A stretch of 64,000 nt of DNA from Hyphomicrobiales bacterium (GCA_900471605.1 UCEY01000004.1:80436-144435), one strand, 5' to 3'; numbered from the stretch's first letter, positions 43,669 to 52,166 are shown. Notes: a model not told the origin generated them from the letters alone. Made by a program: numbers and translations.

Positions 43669-44466
43669 ATGACCATCTACGACCGATACAAGCACCTGAA
43701 GTTTTCCTCAAAGGGTGGCGTCCTGACCATCACCCTCGACCAGCCGCCGACCAACGCCGTTACCGCCGGTATGCACGAGGACTTCAAGACGGTTTTCTCG
43801 ACCATCAACCAGGATCCGGAAACGAAGATCGTCGTCATCACCGGCGCCGGCGAACGCGCCTTTTCAGCCGGAGGCGATGTCGGAGAGATGGTCAAGCTGC
43901 TGGACCAGCCGATGGCCGCCGTCTCCTCCATGCGTGAGGCGGCGGACATGCTCTATGGGCTGCTGCGCCTCGAAAAGCCCATCATCGCCCGCATCAACGG
44001 TCATGCGATCGGGCTCGGGGCAACGCTGGCGCTCTTTTGCGACCTCACCTATGCCGTGGAAACCGCCAAGATCGGCGATCCTCACGTCGCGGTCGGTTAT
44101 ACGGCAGGCGATGGCGGCGCGCTGATCTGGCCGCAATTGATCGGCTATCAGCGCGCCCGCGAATATCTGCTGACCGGCGATCCGATCATCGCGAAGGAGG
44201 CGGCCGAAATCGGACTCATCACCCGGGCCGTTACGGCCGAACGGCTCGACGAGACGGTATACGGCATCGCCGACCGGCTGGCCTCCGGCGCTACCTTCGC
44301 CATAAACACGACCAAGCAGGCGATAAACATGGTACTGCGCCGCCAGTTCGAATCGATCATCGAGGCCCATAACGGGCTTGAGCTGATGTCGCATTTTACC
44401 GCAGACCATGCGGAGGCGGCACATGCCTTTCTCGAAAAGCGCAAGCCGAACTTCACCGGCAAGTAA
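43669..44466 (+). CDS. Enoyl-CoA hydratase/isomerase family protein (GD..WP subfamily)
   Basis: A 265-residue crotonase-fold protein. The oxyanion loop FSAGGDVGEM is kept, but the glutamate positions read GLGATLALFCD and GDPHVAVGYTAGDGGALIWP. The GDGG/WP signature (147-155) matches the proteins at 8186 and 26872. Last gene of the six-gene operon, one base after the preceding stop, so clearly co-translated with a canonical hydratase. Function unassigned; pairing with an active hydratase suggests a different step. Confidence 0.88.
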   Translation: MTIYDRYKHLKFSSKGGVLTITLDQPPTNAVTAGMHEDFKTVFSTINQDPETKIVVITGAGERAFSAGGDVGEMVKLLDQPMAAVSSMREAADMLYGLLRLEKPIIARINGHAIGLGATLALFCDLTYAVETAKIGDPHVAVGYTAGDGGALIWPQLIGYQRAREYLLTGDPIIAKEAAEIGLITRAVTAERLDETVYGIADRLASGATFAINTTKQAINMVLRRQFESIIEAHNGLELMSHFTADHAEAAHAFLEKRKPNFTGK

Positions 44467-44473
44467 GGGAAAA

Positions 44474-44498
44474 GGCCGACGCCCCGGTGCCGTCGGCT
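44474..44498. terminator. Hairpin between convergent genes
   Basis: A short stem (ggccgacg / cgtcggct, one G-T pair) lies in the 34-bp gap between the six-gene plus operon and the minus-strand hot-dog gene. It could end both transcripts. Confidence 0.55.
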
Positions 44499-44500
44499 TC

Positions 44501-44926
44501 CTACTCCCAGCGCAGGATGCTGTTGGTGCGCCGCGCCACCAATTCGCCCGATGCCTTGCGATAAGTCTTCTCGGCTGTGATGAGATAGAGGTCGCCTTTC
44601 CTGCCGGCCTTCTTCTCAACGGATCGCACCGTCGTCTCGACCGTAATCTCGTCGCCGACGAATACATCCCCGAAAAGCTCGAATTCGTCATTGGCGTTGA
44701 CCGTGCCGCCCGGAAGTCGATTCAGATGAGGGCGCCGCGTTCGTCCAAGCGTCAATAGGAAGAGCGGCGGCACCGGCCTGGACGGCTCAGGCGGCAGGCT
44801 CTCCAGCGCCAGTGCATAGTCACGCACCCGGCCGGCTTCCACCCGCTCCGTCACCGGCCCGCCATGGCGGGTGCGCTGTTCCTGAAGGAACCGTTCAGCT
44901 AGGGGATCGTTCAACGGATCGCGCAA
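44501..44926 (-). CDS. Stand-alone FAS1-like dehydratase (MaoC N-terminal type) domain
   Basis: A 141-residue single hot-dog protein of the FAS1-dehydratase/MaoC N-terminal type (RVEAGRVRDYALAL, then NANDEFELFGDVFVGDEITV). Such domains normally form the non-catalytic half of a two-domain hydratase, and no catalytic Asp-His motif is seen here. I place the start at a TTG (44926) seven bases after aggagg; no suitable ATG follows. It is divergent from the GntR gene. A partner subunit would be needed for activity; candidates elsewhere in the window are the MaoC proteins. Confidence 0.75.
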   Translation of the reverse strand: MRDPLNDPLAERFLQEQRTRHGGPVTERVEAGRVRDYALALESLPPEPSRPVPPLFLLTLGRTRRPHLNRLPGGTVNANDEFELFGDVFVGDEITVETTVRSVEKKAGRKGDLYLITAEKTYRKASGELVARRTNSILRWE

Positions 44927-45025
44927 GGGCTTGCCTCCTATCAGCTGTTTCCTGCAGGAATTTCGCATCCCACGCCGGTGGACAACCCTCGCCGTCCGAA
45001 AAACTGTGCCATCGCCCGCTTTCGT

Positions 45026-45053
45026 ACGAATGTGTTGTCCACCACACATTCCG
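45026..45053. promoter_or_regulatory. Inverted repeat GAATGTGT-N8-ACACATTC, predicted GntR operator
   Basis: A perfect 8-bp inverted repeat (45028-45035 and 45044-45051) lies 52-80 bases upstream of the GntR start, in the divergent region with the hot-dog gene. Its left arm, ACGAATGTGTTG, recurs in closely similar form at 46185, 52218 and 52240. Confidence 0.55.
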
Positions 45054-45104
45054 GGCGTTGCGCGGGGCGTAAAATTTGACTACGCCTCGCCGGAAGGAGA
45101 GGCC

Positions 45105-45794
45105 ATGGTCAAGACCCTTTCAACGCTTTCGGAAAATGCTTCGCTGGTCAACAGGGTCGCCGACGCCGTCCGCCAGGCCATCATGGACGGCGAAATCGCG
45201 CCCGGCGAACGACTTAGCGTGCCGGAAATCGCCCGCAGGCTCGGCGTCAGCCGCACGCCGGCGCGCGAGGCACTGCTGCTGCTCGAACGGGACGGGCTGG
45301 TGGAGGCCCGGCCGCGGCTCGGCGTCGTGGTTCTGCGGGGAGACCAGCAGAACCTCAAGGAGCTTTTCGAACTGCGTGAGGCGCTGGAAGGCATGACGGC
45401 GCGGTTGGCCGCACGCGCCATGACGGCCGAGGGACACGCCCTCCTCGACGCCATCATCGACCGGCACGAACAGGCCGTGGCGCAACAAGACATCGAAGCC
45501 CACGTCGCCGAGGACCTCGCCTTCCACGGCTCGCTGAGGGACGGATCCAAGAACCGGCACCTCACGCAGTCGCTGACGCAGATCGAGCGTCAGATTACGC
45601 TTCTGATGCGCACTCTCTCGGCCGCGCCACGCGCGATGAGCGAAGGTGTCATCCGCGATCACCGGGCGATCGCCGCAGCGGTGAAAAATGGCGACGAGGA
45701 TGCCGCCGAAGCAGCGGCGCGCCGGCATGTGCGCAATGTCTGGAAATTTTACGGCGCCTCGCTTGAGCATCTTAATGAGGGCCGCAAGGCTTGA
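45105..45794 (+). CDS. GntR family regulator (FadR/FCD type)
   Basis: A 229-residue GntR regulator. The winged helix-turn-helix covers about residues 20-75 (LSVPEIARRLGVSRTPARE), and the all-helical FCD effector domain about 85-215 has the likely metal or effector ligands in EDLAFHGSL, IRDHRAI and RRHVRNV. The ATG at 45105 is preceded by ggaaggagaggcc; the frame is open further upstream but runs through the predicted operator. Immediately after its stop lies the truncated end of an IclR-type gene, so this regulator may have replaced or displaced an earlier one. Confidence 0.92.
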   Translation: MVKTLSTLSENASLVNRVADAVRQAIMDGEIAPGERLSVPEIARRLGVSRTPAREALLLLERDGLVEARPRLGVVVLRGDQQNLKELFELREALEGMTARLAARAMTAEGHALLDAIIDRHEQAVAQQDIEAHVAEDLAFHGSLRDGSKNRHLTQSLTQIERQITLLMRTLSAAPRAMSEGVIRDHRAIAAAVKNGDEDAAEAAARRHVRNVWKFYGASLEHLNEGRKA

Positions 45795-45801
45795 AAAACC
45801 C

Positions 45802-46134
45802 GGCAGGGTCCTTCTCGCCTCCGCTCCGGAGGAATGGCGTGAAGCCTATTTGAAGACCGAAAGATTCAAGGCGCTGACGACGGCTACGCCGACCGACAGG
45901 GTGCAAATGCGCGAACTGATGGTTACCATCCGCCAACGGGGCTACGATATCGGCCTCGGGCACACGGTGGACGATGTTGGCAGCGTCGCAGCGCCGGTGA
46001 TGAAGCCGGATGGTACAGCTGACGTCGCCTTTCTCGTCGCCGGCCCCCTCGCCCGCATCGAGCGCAACCTGCCGCAGTTGATCGCGACCATCCGCACCGT
46101 GGCGGAGAAGGCGTCCGGCATCGTCTCGACATAA
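45802..46134 (+). pseudogene. IclR family regulator remnant (C-terminal effector domain only)
   Basis: About 110 codons matching the C-terminal part of an IclR effector domain, starting abruptly eight bases after the GntR stop. EEWREAYLKTERFKALTTAT aligns with EAWREAYLANTELKAFTNAT of the intact IclR protein at 9180, and later VGSVAAPVMKPDGTADV aligns with its GAAGFAAPVFDAEGTIL. The helix-turn-helix and first half of the effector domain (about 170-180 residues) are missing, and no plausible start is present. It is therefore a truncated gene left by a deletion or recombination that brought in, or ended at, the GntR gene. Confidence 0.85.
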
Positions 46135-46176
46135 CGACGAAGCCATCATCATGCGCGGTAACGGTTGCGCTCGGAC

Positions 46177-46200
46177 AAATCACCACGAATGTGGCGATTT
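46177..46200. promoter_or_regulatory. Inverted repeat AAATCACCAC-N4-GTGGCGATTT
   Basis: A 10-bp inverted repeat with one mismatch around gaat lies 92-115 bases upstream of the Bug protein gene at 46292. It contains ACGAATGTGGCG, closely similar to the GntR-proximal repeat at 45026, and so may be bound by the same regulator. Confidence 0.5.
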
Positions 46201-46291
46201 GTATCCGCTCTGCTGAATTCGGTTGTCTGTGCTTAACGGGCAGCGAGCGGCGGCTGTAATATTCCACCCGGGTTAACGGGAGGAGATCCTA

Positions 46292-47263
46292 ATGAGGAAA
46301 GTGCTTATTGCGGCTGCAATCGCGGCCGGACTGACGACGCTTGGACAGCCCATCCACGCGGCGGACTGGCCTGCCAGGCCGATCGAGATGATCGGACAGG
46401 GCGCGCCCGGCGGCAGCAGCGACAATGTCTGGCGCGCCATCGCCGACCAGGTCGCCAAGACGCTCGGCCAGCAGATCAACACGACTTACAAGCCCGGTTC
46501 GGGCGGAAACATCGCCTGCGAATTCGCGTCGCACCAGCCCCCCGACGGATATACTTTCGTGATCGTCACGATCGCCTCGCAAGGGATCGGGCCACATCTT
46601 TACAAGAACCTGAAATACGATCCGATCAACGACCTGACGCATGTCGCCCGCATGACGACGCTGCCGAACCTGCTCTACGCCAACAAGGACTTTCCGGCGA
46701 ACAGCGTCCAGGAACTGATCGCCTATGCCAAGGCCAATCCGGGTAAGGTCGATTATGCGAGTTCCGGCGCTGGAACATCCCCGCATATGTCGGCCGTCCT
46801 CTTCTCACAGCAGGCGAAGGTCGAGATGTCCCATATCCCCTACAAGGCCAGCGCGCCCGCTGTGCAGGGCGTCATGACCGGCGAGGCCAACATCTCGTTC
46901 GAAAATCTGAGCGCCGTGATGCCGCAGGCGATCGCAAAGACGGTGAAGCCGCTGGCGATCACTTCTGCGCAGCGTTGGCCGAAACTTCCCGACGTGCCGA
47001 CCGTCGCCGAATCCGGCCTGCCCGGCTTCGACGTATCGTCCTGGTTCGGCATTTCGGCGCCGAAGGGCACGCCAAAGGAGATCGTCGACAAGTTCTCGAA
47101 AGCCGTGCAGCAGGCGCTCGCGGACCCTGCCGTCATCGAGCGGATGCGAACCCTCGGCGCCGAGCCGGCCTATCAGAACTCCGTCGATTTCACCGCCTTC
47201 ATCAATGCGGAATCGGCGCGCTGGAAGCCGATCGTCGAACTCAGCGGCGCTTCGGCCGAATAA
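46292..47263 (+). CDS. Bug/TctC-type binding protein
   Basis: A 323-residue periplasmic binding protein. A signal peptide (MRKVLIAAAIAAGLTTLGQP, cleavage after IHA near residue 23) precedes the family start DWPARPIEMIGQGAPGG, and the middle contains the typical GAGTSPHMSAVLF. The ligand is probably a carboxylic or aromatic acid. No TctA/TctB membrane subunits are present. It is flanked by two gene remnants (IclR and SDR), with a good ribosome binding site (gggaggagatccta) and a predicted operator upstream. Confidence 0.93.
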   Translation: MRKVLIAAAIAAGLTTLGQPIHAADWPARPIEMIGQGAPGGSSDNVWRAIADQVAKTLGQQINTTYKPGSGGNIACEFASHQPPDGYTFVIVTIASQGIGPHLYKNLKYDPINDLTHVARMTTLPNLLYANKDFPANSVQELIAYAKANPGKVDYASSGAGTSPHMSAVLFSQQAKVEMSHIPYKASAPAVQGVMTGEANISFENLSAVMPQAIAKTVKPLAITSAQRWPKLPDVPTVAESGLPGFDVSSWFGISAPKGTPKEIVDKFSKAVQQALADPAVIERMRTLGAEPAYQNSVDFTAFINAESARWKPIVELSGASAE

Positions 47264-47280
47264 AGTCGCAAAGGCTCGAG

Positions 47281-47309
47281 AAGGGTGGCCACTCGCTGCG
47301 GCCGCCCTT
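47281..47309. terminator. Hairpin terminator
   Basis: A 10-bp stem with one G-T pair (aagggtggcc / ggccgccctt) and a 9-base loop lies 17 bases after the Bug protein stop. Confidence 0.65.
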
Positions 47310-47314
47310 GTCTT

Positions 47315-47530
47315 TCAAGCAGTCGTGCCGAACCCGTCCGGCTGGTCGAGCGGCCAGATGATGCCGAGCATCTGCTGGCAGTCATCGTTGATCGTTGCCT
47401 CGCCGGTGACGAAACGGCCGGAGGGGCGGAAAGATAGACCGTTGCCTCGGCGATATCCCAAGCGTTGCCAGCCTTACGCATCGGATTGTTGCTTCCGATG
47501 CAGGCGCGCCTCATCCGAATAGTGCAGCAG
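47315..47530 (-). pseudogene. Frameshifted C-terminal remnant of an SDR gene
   Basis: The minus strand here encodes NPMRKAGNAWDIAEATVYL, 13 of 19 residues identical to NPMRRMGDTWDIAEGVVYL in the intact SDR at 53481. After that the frame is broken, and in another frame the match continues as SGRFVTGEATINDDC...WPLDQPDGF to a stop at 47315, corresponding to SGKFITGE...NWPLGVPEAF. Nothing of the first 220 or so residues remains. It is thus a decayed copy of the same SDR type, cut short and frameshifted. It occupies most of the 328-bp gap between the Bug protein and livF. Confidence 0.82.
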
Positions 47531-47591
47531 GGCCCTGGACCGTCGGCATCGTCGTCCGTTGATCGTCGCTGAATCCGGTCGTGCCGGGTCC

Positions 47592-48308
47592 TCAAAGCCC
47601 CAAATAGGCCTGTTGCACGCGTGGGTCTCGCAGCAAGGCGCGGGCCCTGCCGTTAAGCGTCGTGACGCCGGAATCGAGGACGTAGGCGCGCTCGGATATG
47701 CGCAGCGCCGCGCGGGCGTTCTGCTCGACGAGCAGGATCGCCATCCCCTCCCCGTGCAGCTGCACGAGAAGGTCGAGAACCGTGTCCATCATGATCGGCG
47801 ACAGGCCGAGCGAAGGCTCGTCGAGGAGCAGGATGTCCGGATCGCTCATCAGCGCCCGTGCGATTGCCACCATCTGCTGCTCTCCCCCGGACAGAGTGCC
47901 GGAGGTTTGCTTCAGCCGCTCGCGGATGCGGGGGAAGTAGGCGTCTATCTTTGCGACCCGGCCCTCGAAGCCAGCCCTGTCGAAACGTATCCCGAACTTG
48001 CGGGCATAGCCGACCTCGAGGTTTTCGAGCACGGAGAGATGGCCGAACAGCTGCCGGCCCTCGGGCACCAGCGCGACGCCAAGATCGAGGATGCGCTTGG
48101 ACGGCGCGCCGACGATGTTCTCGCCCTTCAGCCGGATCGTCCCGGCCTTCGGTTTCAGCAGGCCCATAACGCTGTGTAGTACGGTCGTCTTGCCGGCGCC
48201 ATTGGCGCCGATCAGCGCCACCATCTCGCCCGCGCCGACCGCGATGGAAACCTTTCGCACCGCTTCGACCTGGTCGTAGTTGATCGCCAGCTCGTCAATC
48301 TCAAGCAT
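47592..48308 (-). CDS. livF: ABC transporter ATP-binding protein, LivF type
   Basis: A 238-residue ATPase of the branched-chain amino acid (HAAT) transporter family. Walker A GANGAGKTT is at 34-42, the signature LSGGEQQMVAIARAL is near 133-147, and Walker B ILLLDEP follows. The C-terminal VQQAYLGL is the usual LivF end. It energises import together with LivG, LivM and LivH. The start overlaps the livG stop by 8 bp. In this setting the ligand is more likely a carboxylic acid than an amino acid. Confidence 0.94.
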   Translation of the reverse strand: MLEIDELAINYDQVEAVRKVSIAVGAGEMVALIGANGAGKTTVLHSVMGLLKPKAGTIRLKGENIVGAPSKRILDLGVALVPEGRQLFGHLSVLENLEVGYARKFGIRFDRAGFEGRVAKIDAYFPRIRERLKQTSGTLSGGEQQMVAIARALMSDPDILLLDEPSLGLSPIMMDTVLDLLVQLHGEGMAILLVEQNARAALRISERAYVLDSGVTTLNGRARALLRDPRVQQAYLGL

Positions 48309-49089
48309 GATCCGCCTCCGTCTCGTCGCGGCTCTTGCCGAGATAGCTTTCGATAACGAGCGGGTTGCTGCGGATTTCGTCGGGGCGGCCCTCGGCGATC
48401 TTTTTGCCGTAGTTGAGGACGACGATCCGGTCGCAGAGGTTCATGATGACCTTCATGTCGTGTTCGACGATCACGATGGTGATGCCGCTGTCGCGCAATC
48501 GTCGCGCGAGCTTTGCATATTCCAGTGATTCCGTCGGGTTCAGTCCCGCGGCCGGCTCGTCCATAAGCAGCAGGACGGGGTCGGTACCGAGCGCGATGCC
48601 GATGCCGAGCCGCCGGAGATAGCCGTAGGGGAGACCCTTCGCCCGGCTGCCCTCGACCTGCTTCAGGTCCACGGTCCTCAGGATGACATCCACCGCAGCG
48701 TCCAGCGAGGCCTGATCGGCACGATAACCCGGCGTGCGCAGAAGCGCCGGGGCAAGCCCGGCCTTCGCCCGGAGATAGCAGGCGGCTTCGATATTCTCGC
48801 GCACGGTCAGCTGCGGAAAGACCGTCGTATGCTGGAAGGTGCGGGCCATGCCGAGCCGCGCGGTCACGAAGGGCGGTGCGTCGGTGATGTCCTGCCCCAT
48901 CAGCTCGATCCGGCCGCTCGTTGGGCGCAGCGTCCCGGTCACGACGTTGAAGCAGGTGCTTTTGCCGGCGCCGTTCGGACCGATTAGGCCGAGAATTTCA
49001 CCCTCGTCGACATGGAAACTGGTCTTGTCGAGCGCGACGAGACCACCGAAGCGCTTGGTGATGTCGAATGCCTGGAAGAGATGGGTCAT
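48301..49089 (-). CDS. livG: ABC transporter ATP-binding protein, LivG type
   Basis: A 262-residue ATPase of the LivG type. Walker A GPNGAGKST is at 37-45, Walker B VLLLMDEPAAGLNP follows, and the H-loop lies in IVIVEHDMKVIMNLCD. The signature region reads LPYGYLRRLGIGIAL rather than the more usual LPYGQQRRLEIARAL, a small divergence. It overlaps livM by 4 bp and livF by 8 bp. Confidence 0.94.
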   Translation of the reverse strand: MTHLFQAFDITKRFGGLVALDKTSFHVDEGEILGLIGPNGAGKSTCFNVVTGTLRPTSGRIELMGQDITDAPPFVTARLGMARTFQHTTVFPQLTVRENIEAACYLRAKAGLAPALLRTPGYRADQASLDAAVDVILRTVDLKQVEGSRAKGLPYGYLRRLGIGIALGTDPVLLLMDEPAAGLNPTESLEYAKLARRLRDSGITIVIVEHDMKVIMNLCDRIVVLNYGKKIAEGRPDEIRSNPLVIESYLGKSRDETEADHA

Positions 49090-50057
49090 GCCGCTTCATC
49101 CCTTGTAACGAGCCCGGCCTTGTCCTTGCCGGACGGTCGGCGCAGATATTCCACCAGCGGCGTCAGCACGCCGCGCGGCATGAAGATGATCGCAACGATG
49201 AGGATGCCGGAGAATATGATCATCCGGAGTTCCGCCGCAGCGCGGAAGAACTCCGTGACGACGGAGAACATGAAGGCCCCGAAGATCGCGCCGTAGATGG
49301 TGCCGAAGCCGCCGACCACGACCATCAGCATGCCCATCGCCGAGTAGGTGGGCGACAGGAGATCCGGCGATATGATGCCGATGAACGGCGCGTAGATGGC
49401 TCCGGCAAGTCCCGCGAGCCCGCCGGAGACGCCGAACGCATAGAACTTGATGCGGAACACCGGAACGCCGACCGAGGCCGCCAGTTGTTCGTTCTCCCGG
49501 ATGGCAATGAAGCTGCGGCCGAGGGGCGAGACCCGAAAGCGCTCGAGCAGCAAGCAGGCAAGCACGAGAATGGCGAAAGTGATGTAGTAGAAGACCGCGG
49601 TCTCGTAGCCATACGGCACGCCTGGGAAGGACGGCATCGGCGTCGTCAGCCCCATTACCCCTCGCGTGACGTCGGGCACGTTGGTAACGACCAGCCGCAC
49701 GACCTCCGCACAGAACAGCGTGGTGATGGCGAAATAGATGCCGCGCATCCTGAGCGCCGGGATAGCGATCAGGAAGCCCAACACGGCGGAGAACAAGGTT
49801 GCTGCGACCAGCGCCAAACCGAAGGAGACGCCGTATGTCTCCATCAGGATGCCGCAGACATAGGCGCCGCCGCCGAAGAAGGCGGCATGGCCGAATGAAT
49901 GGACGCCGAGAAAGCCAAACAGGATGTCGAGAGCGACGGCGAAGATCGCATAGATTCCGAAGATCACCATCACCTGCTGGAAATAGGGATCGGTCACGAC
50001 GAAGGGCGCCACGGCGATGACGAGCAGGGCCGCGAGAGCGAGCGAAATGCGCAGCAT
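49086..50057 (-). CDS. livM: ABC transporter permease, LivM type
   Basis: A 323-residue permease with about nine membrane segments, beginning MLRISLALAALLVIAVAP, with the family segments FGFLGVHSFGHAAFFGGGAY and GGFGTIYGAIFGAF. It forms the membrane channel with LivH. The ATG at 50057 overlaps the livH stop by one base (TGATG); a longer frame up to 50144 lies within livH and was rejected. Confidence 0.94.
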   Translation of the reverse strand: MLRISLALAALLVIAVAPFVVTDPYFQQVMVIFGIYAIFAVALDILFGFLGVHSFGHAAFFGGGAYVCGILMETYGVSFGLALVAATLFSAVLGFLIAIPALRMRGIYFAITTLFCAEVVRLVVTNVPDVTRGVMGLTTPMPSFPGVPYGYETAVFYYITFAILVLACLLLERFRVSPLGRSFIAIRENEQLAASVGVPVFRIKFYAFGVSGGLAGLAGAIYAPFIGIISPDLLSPTYSAMGMLMVVVGGFGTIYGAIFGAFMFSVVTEFFRAAAELRMIIFSGILIVAIIFMPRGVLTPLVEYLRRPSGKDKAGLVTRDEAA

Positions 50058-50929
50058 CAGTGGGCGCCCCCCTTGCCGAGAAGACCGGTCGGTCGGGTGA
50101 GCAGCACCGTGATGAGCACGACGAAGGCGACCCCGTCTTTCCATGCGCTCGAAAGATATCCGGCCGTCAGCGCCTCTACGAGGCCGAGGCCCGTGCCGGC
50201 GATGATCGCGCCCGGAATGCTGCCCATGCCGCCAAGCACGATCACGGCGAAAGCCTTCAGCGTGTAGGAGGCGCCGACGGCCGGGACCAGCGGCGTGATC
50301 GGCGCGATCAGCACGCCGGCGACGGCGGCAAGCCCGATGCCGAGCCCGAAGGTGAAGCGATCGACCCGCCTGACGTCGATGCCGAGGATCGTCGCGGCAT
50401 AGCGGTTCTCCGCCGTGGCGCGCATCTGTTTGCCGATCGGCGTATAGGCAAGGAAAACGGCGAGCGCGCCGAGAATCAGCAGGCCGCCAAGCATCACGAA
50501 CAGCTTCTGCTCGGTGAGGATCACGTTGCCGAGCGTGATCACGTCTTCGAAGGGCGTGTCGATGTTGCGGCCCGAAGAACCGGCGACGACGACGACGGAA
50601 TGGAAGATGAACAGGCTTAGCGCGAAGGTGACGAGCAGCGTGTTCAGCGGATCGGCCTCCATCAGCGGCTCGATGGTCAGGCGCTGCACGAGGTAGCCGA
50701 CCGCAACCACCGCCAGGACCGCCAGCGGCCCGGCTGCAAAATAAGGTAGACCCAGCACAGCCATCGCATAGTAGAGCGCGTAGCCGCCGATCATGAAGAA
50801 CTCGCCGTGGGCGAAGTTGACGATACGCATGATGCCGAAGATCGCCGCCAGCCCGCCGGCGACGAGCGCGTAACCGACGCCGATCGTCAGGCCGTTCAGC
50901 AATTGCTGCAGAAAGATATCGAGTTCCAA
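50057..50929 (-). CDS. livH: ABC transporter permease, LivH type
   Basis: A 290-residue permease with about eight membrane segments: LLNGLTIGVGYALVAGGLAA at the N terminus and AFAVIVLGGMGSIPGAIIAG near the C terminus. The start is a TTG at 50929 with gggagg eight bases upstream; there is no suitable ATG nearby, and the product then begins (M)ELDIFLQQLL as expected. It lies 70 bp after the binding-protein gene; that gap is GC-rich and could fold, which may lower expression of the membrane genes relative to the binding protein. Confidence 0.92.
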   Translation of the reverse strand: MELDIFLQQLLNGLTIGVGYALVAGGLAAIFGIMRIVNFAHGEFFMIGGYALYYAMAVLGLPYFAAGPLAVLAVVAVGYLVQRLTIEPLMEADPLNTLLVTFALSLFIFHSVVVVAGSSGRNIDTPFEDVITLGNVILTEQKLFVMLGGLLILGALAVFLAYTPIGKQMRATAENRYAATILGIDVRRVDRFTFGLGIGLAAVAGVLIAPITPLVPAVGASYTLKAFAVIVLGGMGSIPGAIIAGTGLGLVEALTAGYLSSAWKDGVAFVVLITVLLTRPTGLLGKGGAH

Positions 50930-50999
50930 GAATATCGCCTCCCGCGATAGGATGCGCCCGCGCCGCCGGCCGGAGCCGGGCGAGCGCAGGCGATATCTG

Positions 51000-52166
51000 T
51001 CAGGGCTTGTAACCGGTGATCTTGCCGTCCTTGACGGTGAGCAGCGCAAAGCCTGCCGGGGCCTGGTAGGAGGCGCCGAGCTTGTCGAACCGCCATTTCC
51101 CTCGCGCCGATTCCAGCTCCATTCCGGTGATCGCCGCGGCGATGTCTGTCGGGCTGGCATCCGGGCCGGCGGCGTTGATTCCTTTGGCCGCCGTCTGGAC
51201 AGCCTCGTAGCCGAGCAGTTCCATCTTTTCCGGCGCGTAACCGTATTCCTTCTGGAACCGGTTGACGAAATCGACGCTCTGGGGCAGCTCGCTGCCGTTG
51301 GAATAGAAATCGCCGAAGACGAGGCCTTCCGTCGCTTCGGCCGCAAGGCCGATCAGCGAACCGGTCATGGCGCCCGGCGCCGGCAGGACGAGGCCCTGCA
51401 CGCCGAGCTGGCGGCGTTGCTTGAGGATGTTGGCGAAGGTCTCCACCGCGCCGCCGGGGGCGATGTAGAGAGCATCCGGCTTCGCGCCCTTGACCTTGGT
51501 CAGGATCGGCGAAAAATCGGTGTCGCGCGGATCAAAACGCTCCACGGCGACGATTTCCGGTGCCTTCGGGTTTTCTTTCCACAGCGCAGTGATCGAATTG
51601 ATCGCCGACTGGCCGTAGTCGGACTGTTCGGCGATGATCGCCACCCGCTTGAGGCCGAGGCCGATGATGAAATCGCTGTATTTCGCCGTGTCCTGGCCGA
51701 CGGTGCTGTTCAGGAAGAACTGCAGCGGCGTGCCGCCCTCGCGGAGACTCTCGGACTTGGCCGACCAGCCGACGAGAACGGCGTGGCGCCGCTTGGCGAC
51801 CGAGGAAAGGGCGGCCGTCGCCGTCGTCGTCAGCGAGCCGAGCACTACCTTGACCTTGTCGCGCGAGATCAGCCGCTCGGCCGCGGCCGCGGCCTCCTCG
51901 GGCTTGTTCTGGTCGTCGTACTTGACCAGCTCGATCGGATGCCCACCAAGCACGCCGCCCGCCGCGTTGATCTCCTCGACGGCCAGGTCCATGCCGCGAA
52001 CGCCCTGCTGCGTATAGGCGCTGCTCATCAGCGCCACGCTGCCGATGCGGACCGGTTCCTTGTCCTCCGTGCGAACCGGACCGGCCAGCGCGACCATCGC
52101 CGCGGCCGCTGTTGCAAAAATCATTATTCGCCGGCGGCATGGCCGCGCGTTGTCGGAAAACGGCAT
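51000..52166 (-). CDS. ABC transporter substrate-binding protein (Liv/HAAT type I)
   Basis: A 388-residue periplasmic binding protein. A long N-region (PCRRR) and hydrophobic segment form a signal peptide ending near residue 33, followed by PVRIGSVALMSSAYTQQGVRG, the usual start of the Leu/Ile/Val-binding fold, and GMDLAVEEINAAGGVLGG. The ligand is not predictable, but the divergent dehydrogenase-SDR-ligase operon suggests a carboxylic acid. The ATG at 52166 has ggaggg upstream. First gene of the livJHMGF-like operon. Confidence 0.93.
   Translation of the reverse strand: MPFSDNARPCRRRIMIFATAAAAMVALAGPVRTEDKEPVRIGSVALMSSAYTQQGVRGMDLAVEEINAAGGVLGGHPIELVKYDDQNKPEEAAAAAERLISRDKVKVVLGSLTTTATAALSSVAKRRHAVLVGWSAKSESLREGGTPLQFFLNSTVGQDTAKYSDFIIGLGLKRVAIIAEQSDYGQSAINSITALWKENPKAPEIVAVERFDPRDTDFSPILTKVKGAKPDALYIAPGGAVETFANILKQRRQLGVQGLVLPAPGAMTGSLIGLAAEATEGLVFGDFYSNGSELPQSVDFVNRFQKEYGYAPEKMELLGYEAVQTAAKGINAAGPDASPTDIAAAITGMELESARGKWRFDKLGASYQAPAGFALLTVKDGKITGYKP

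Noticed and set aside
49068..49898. 276-codon plus-strand frame opposite livM
   Set aside because: Charged, low-complexity antisense frame; livM is full length with clear membrane segments.
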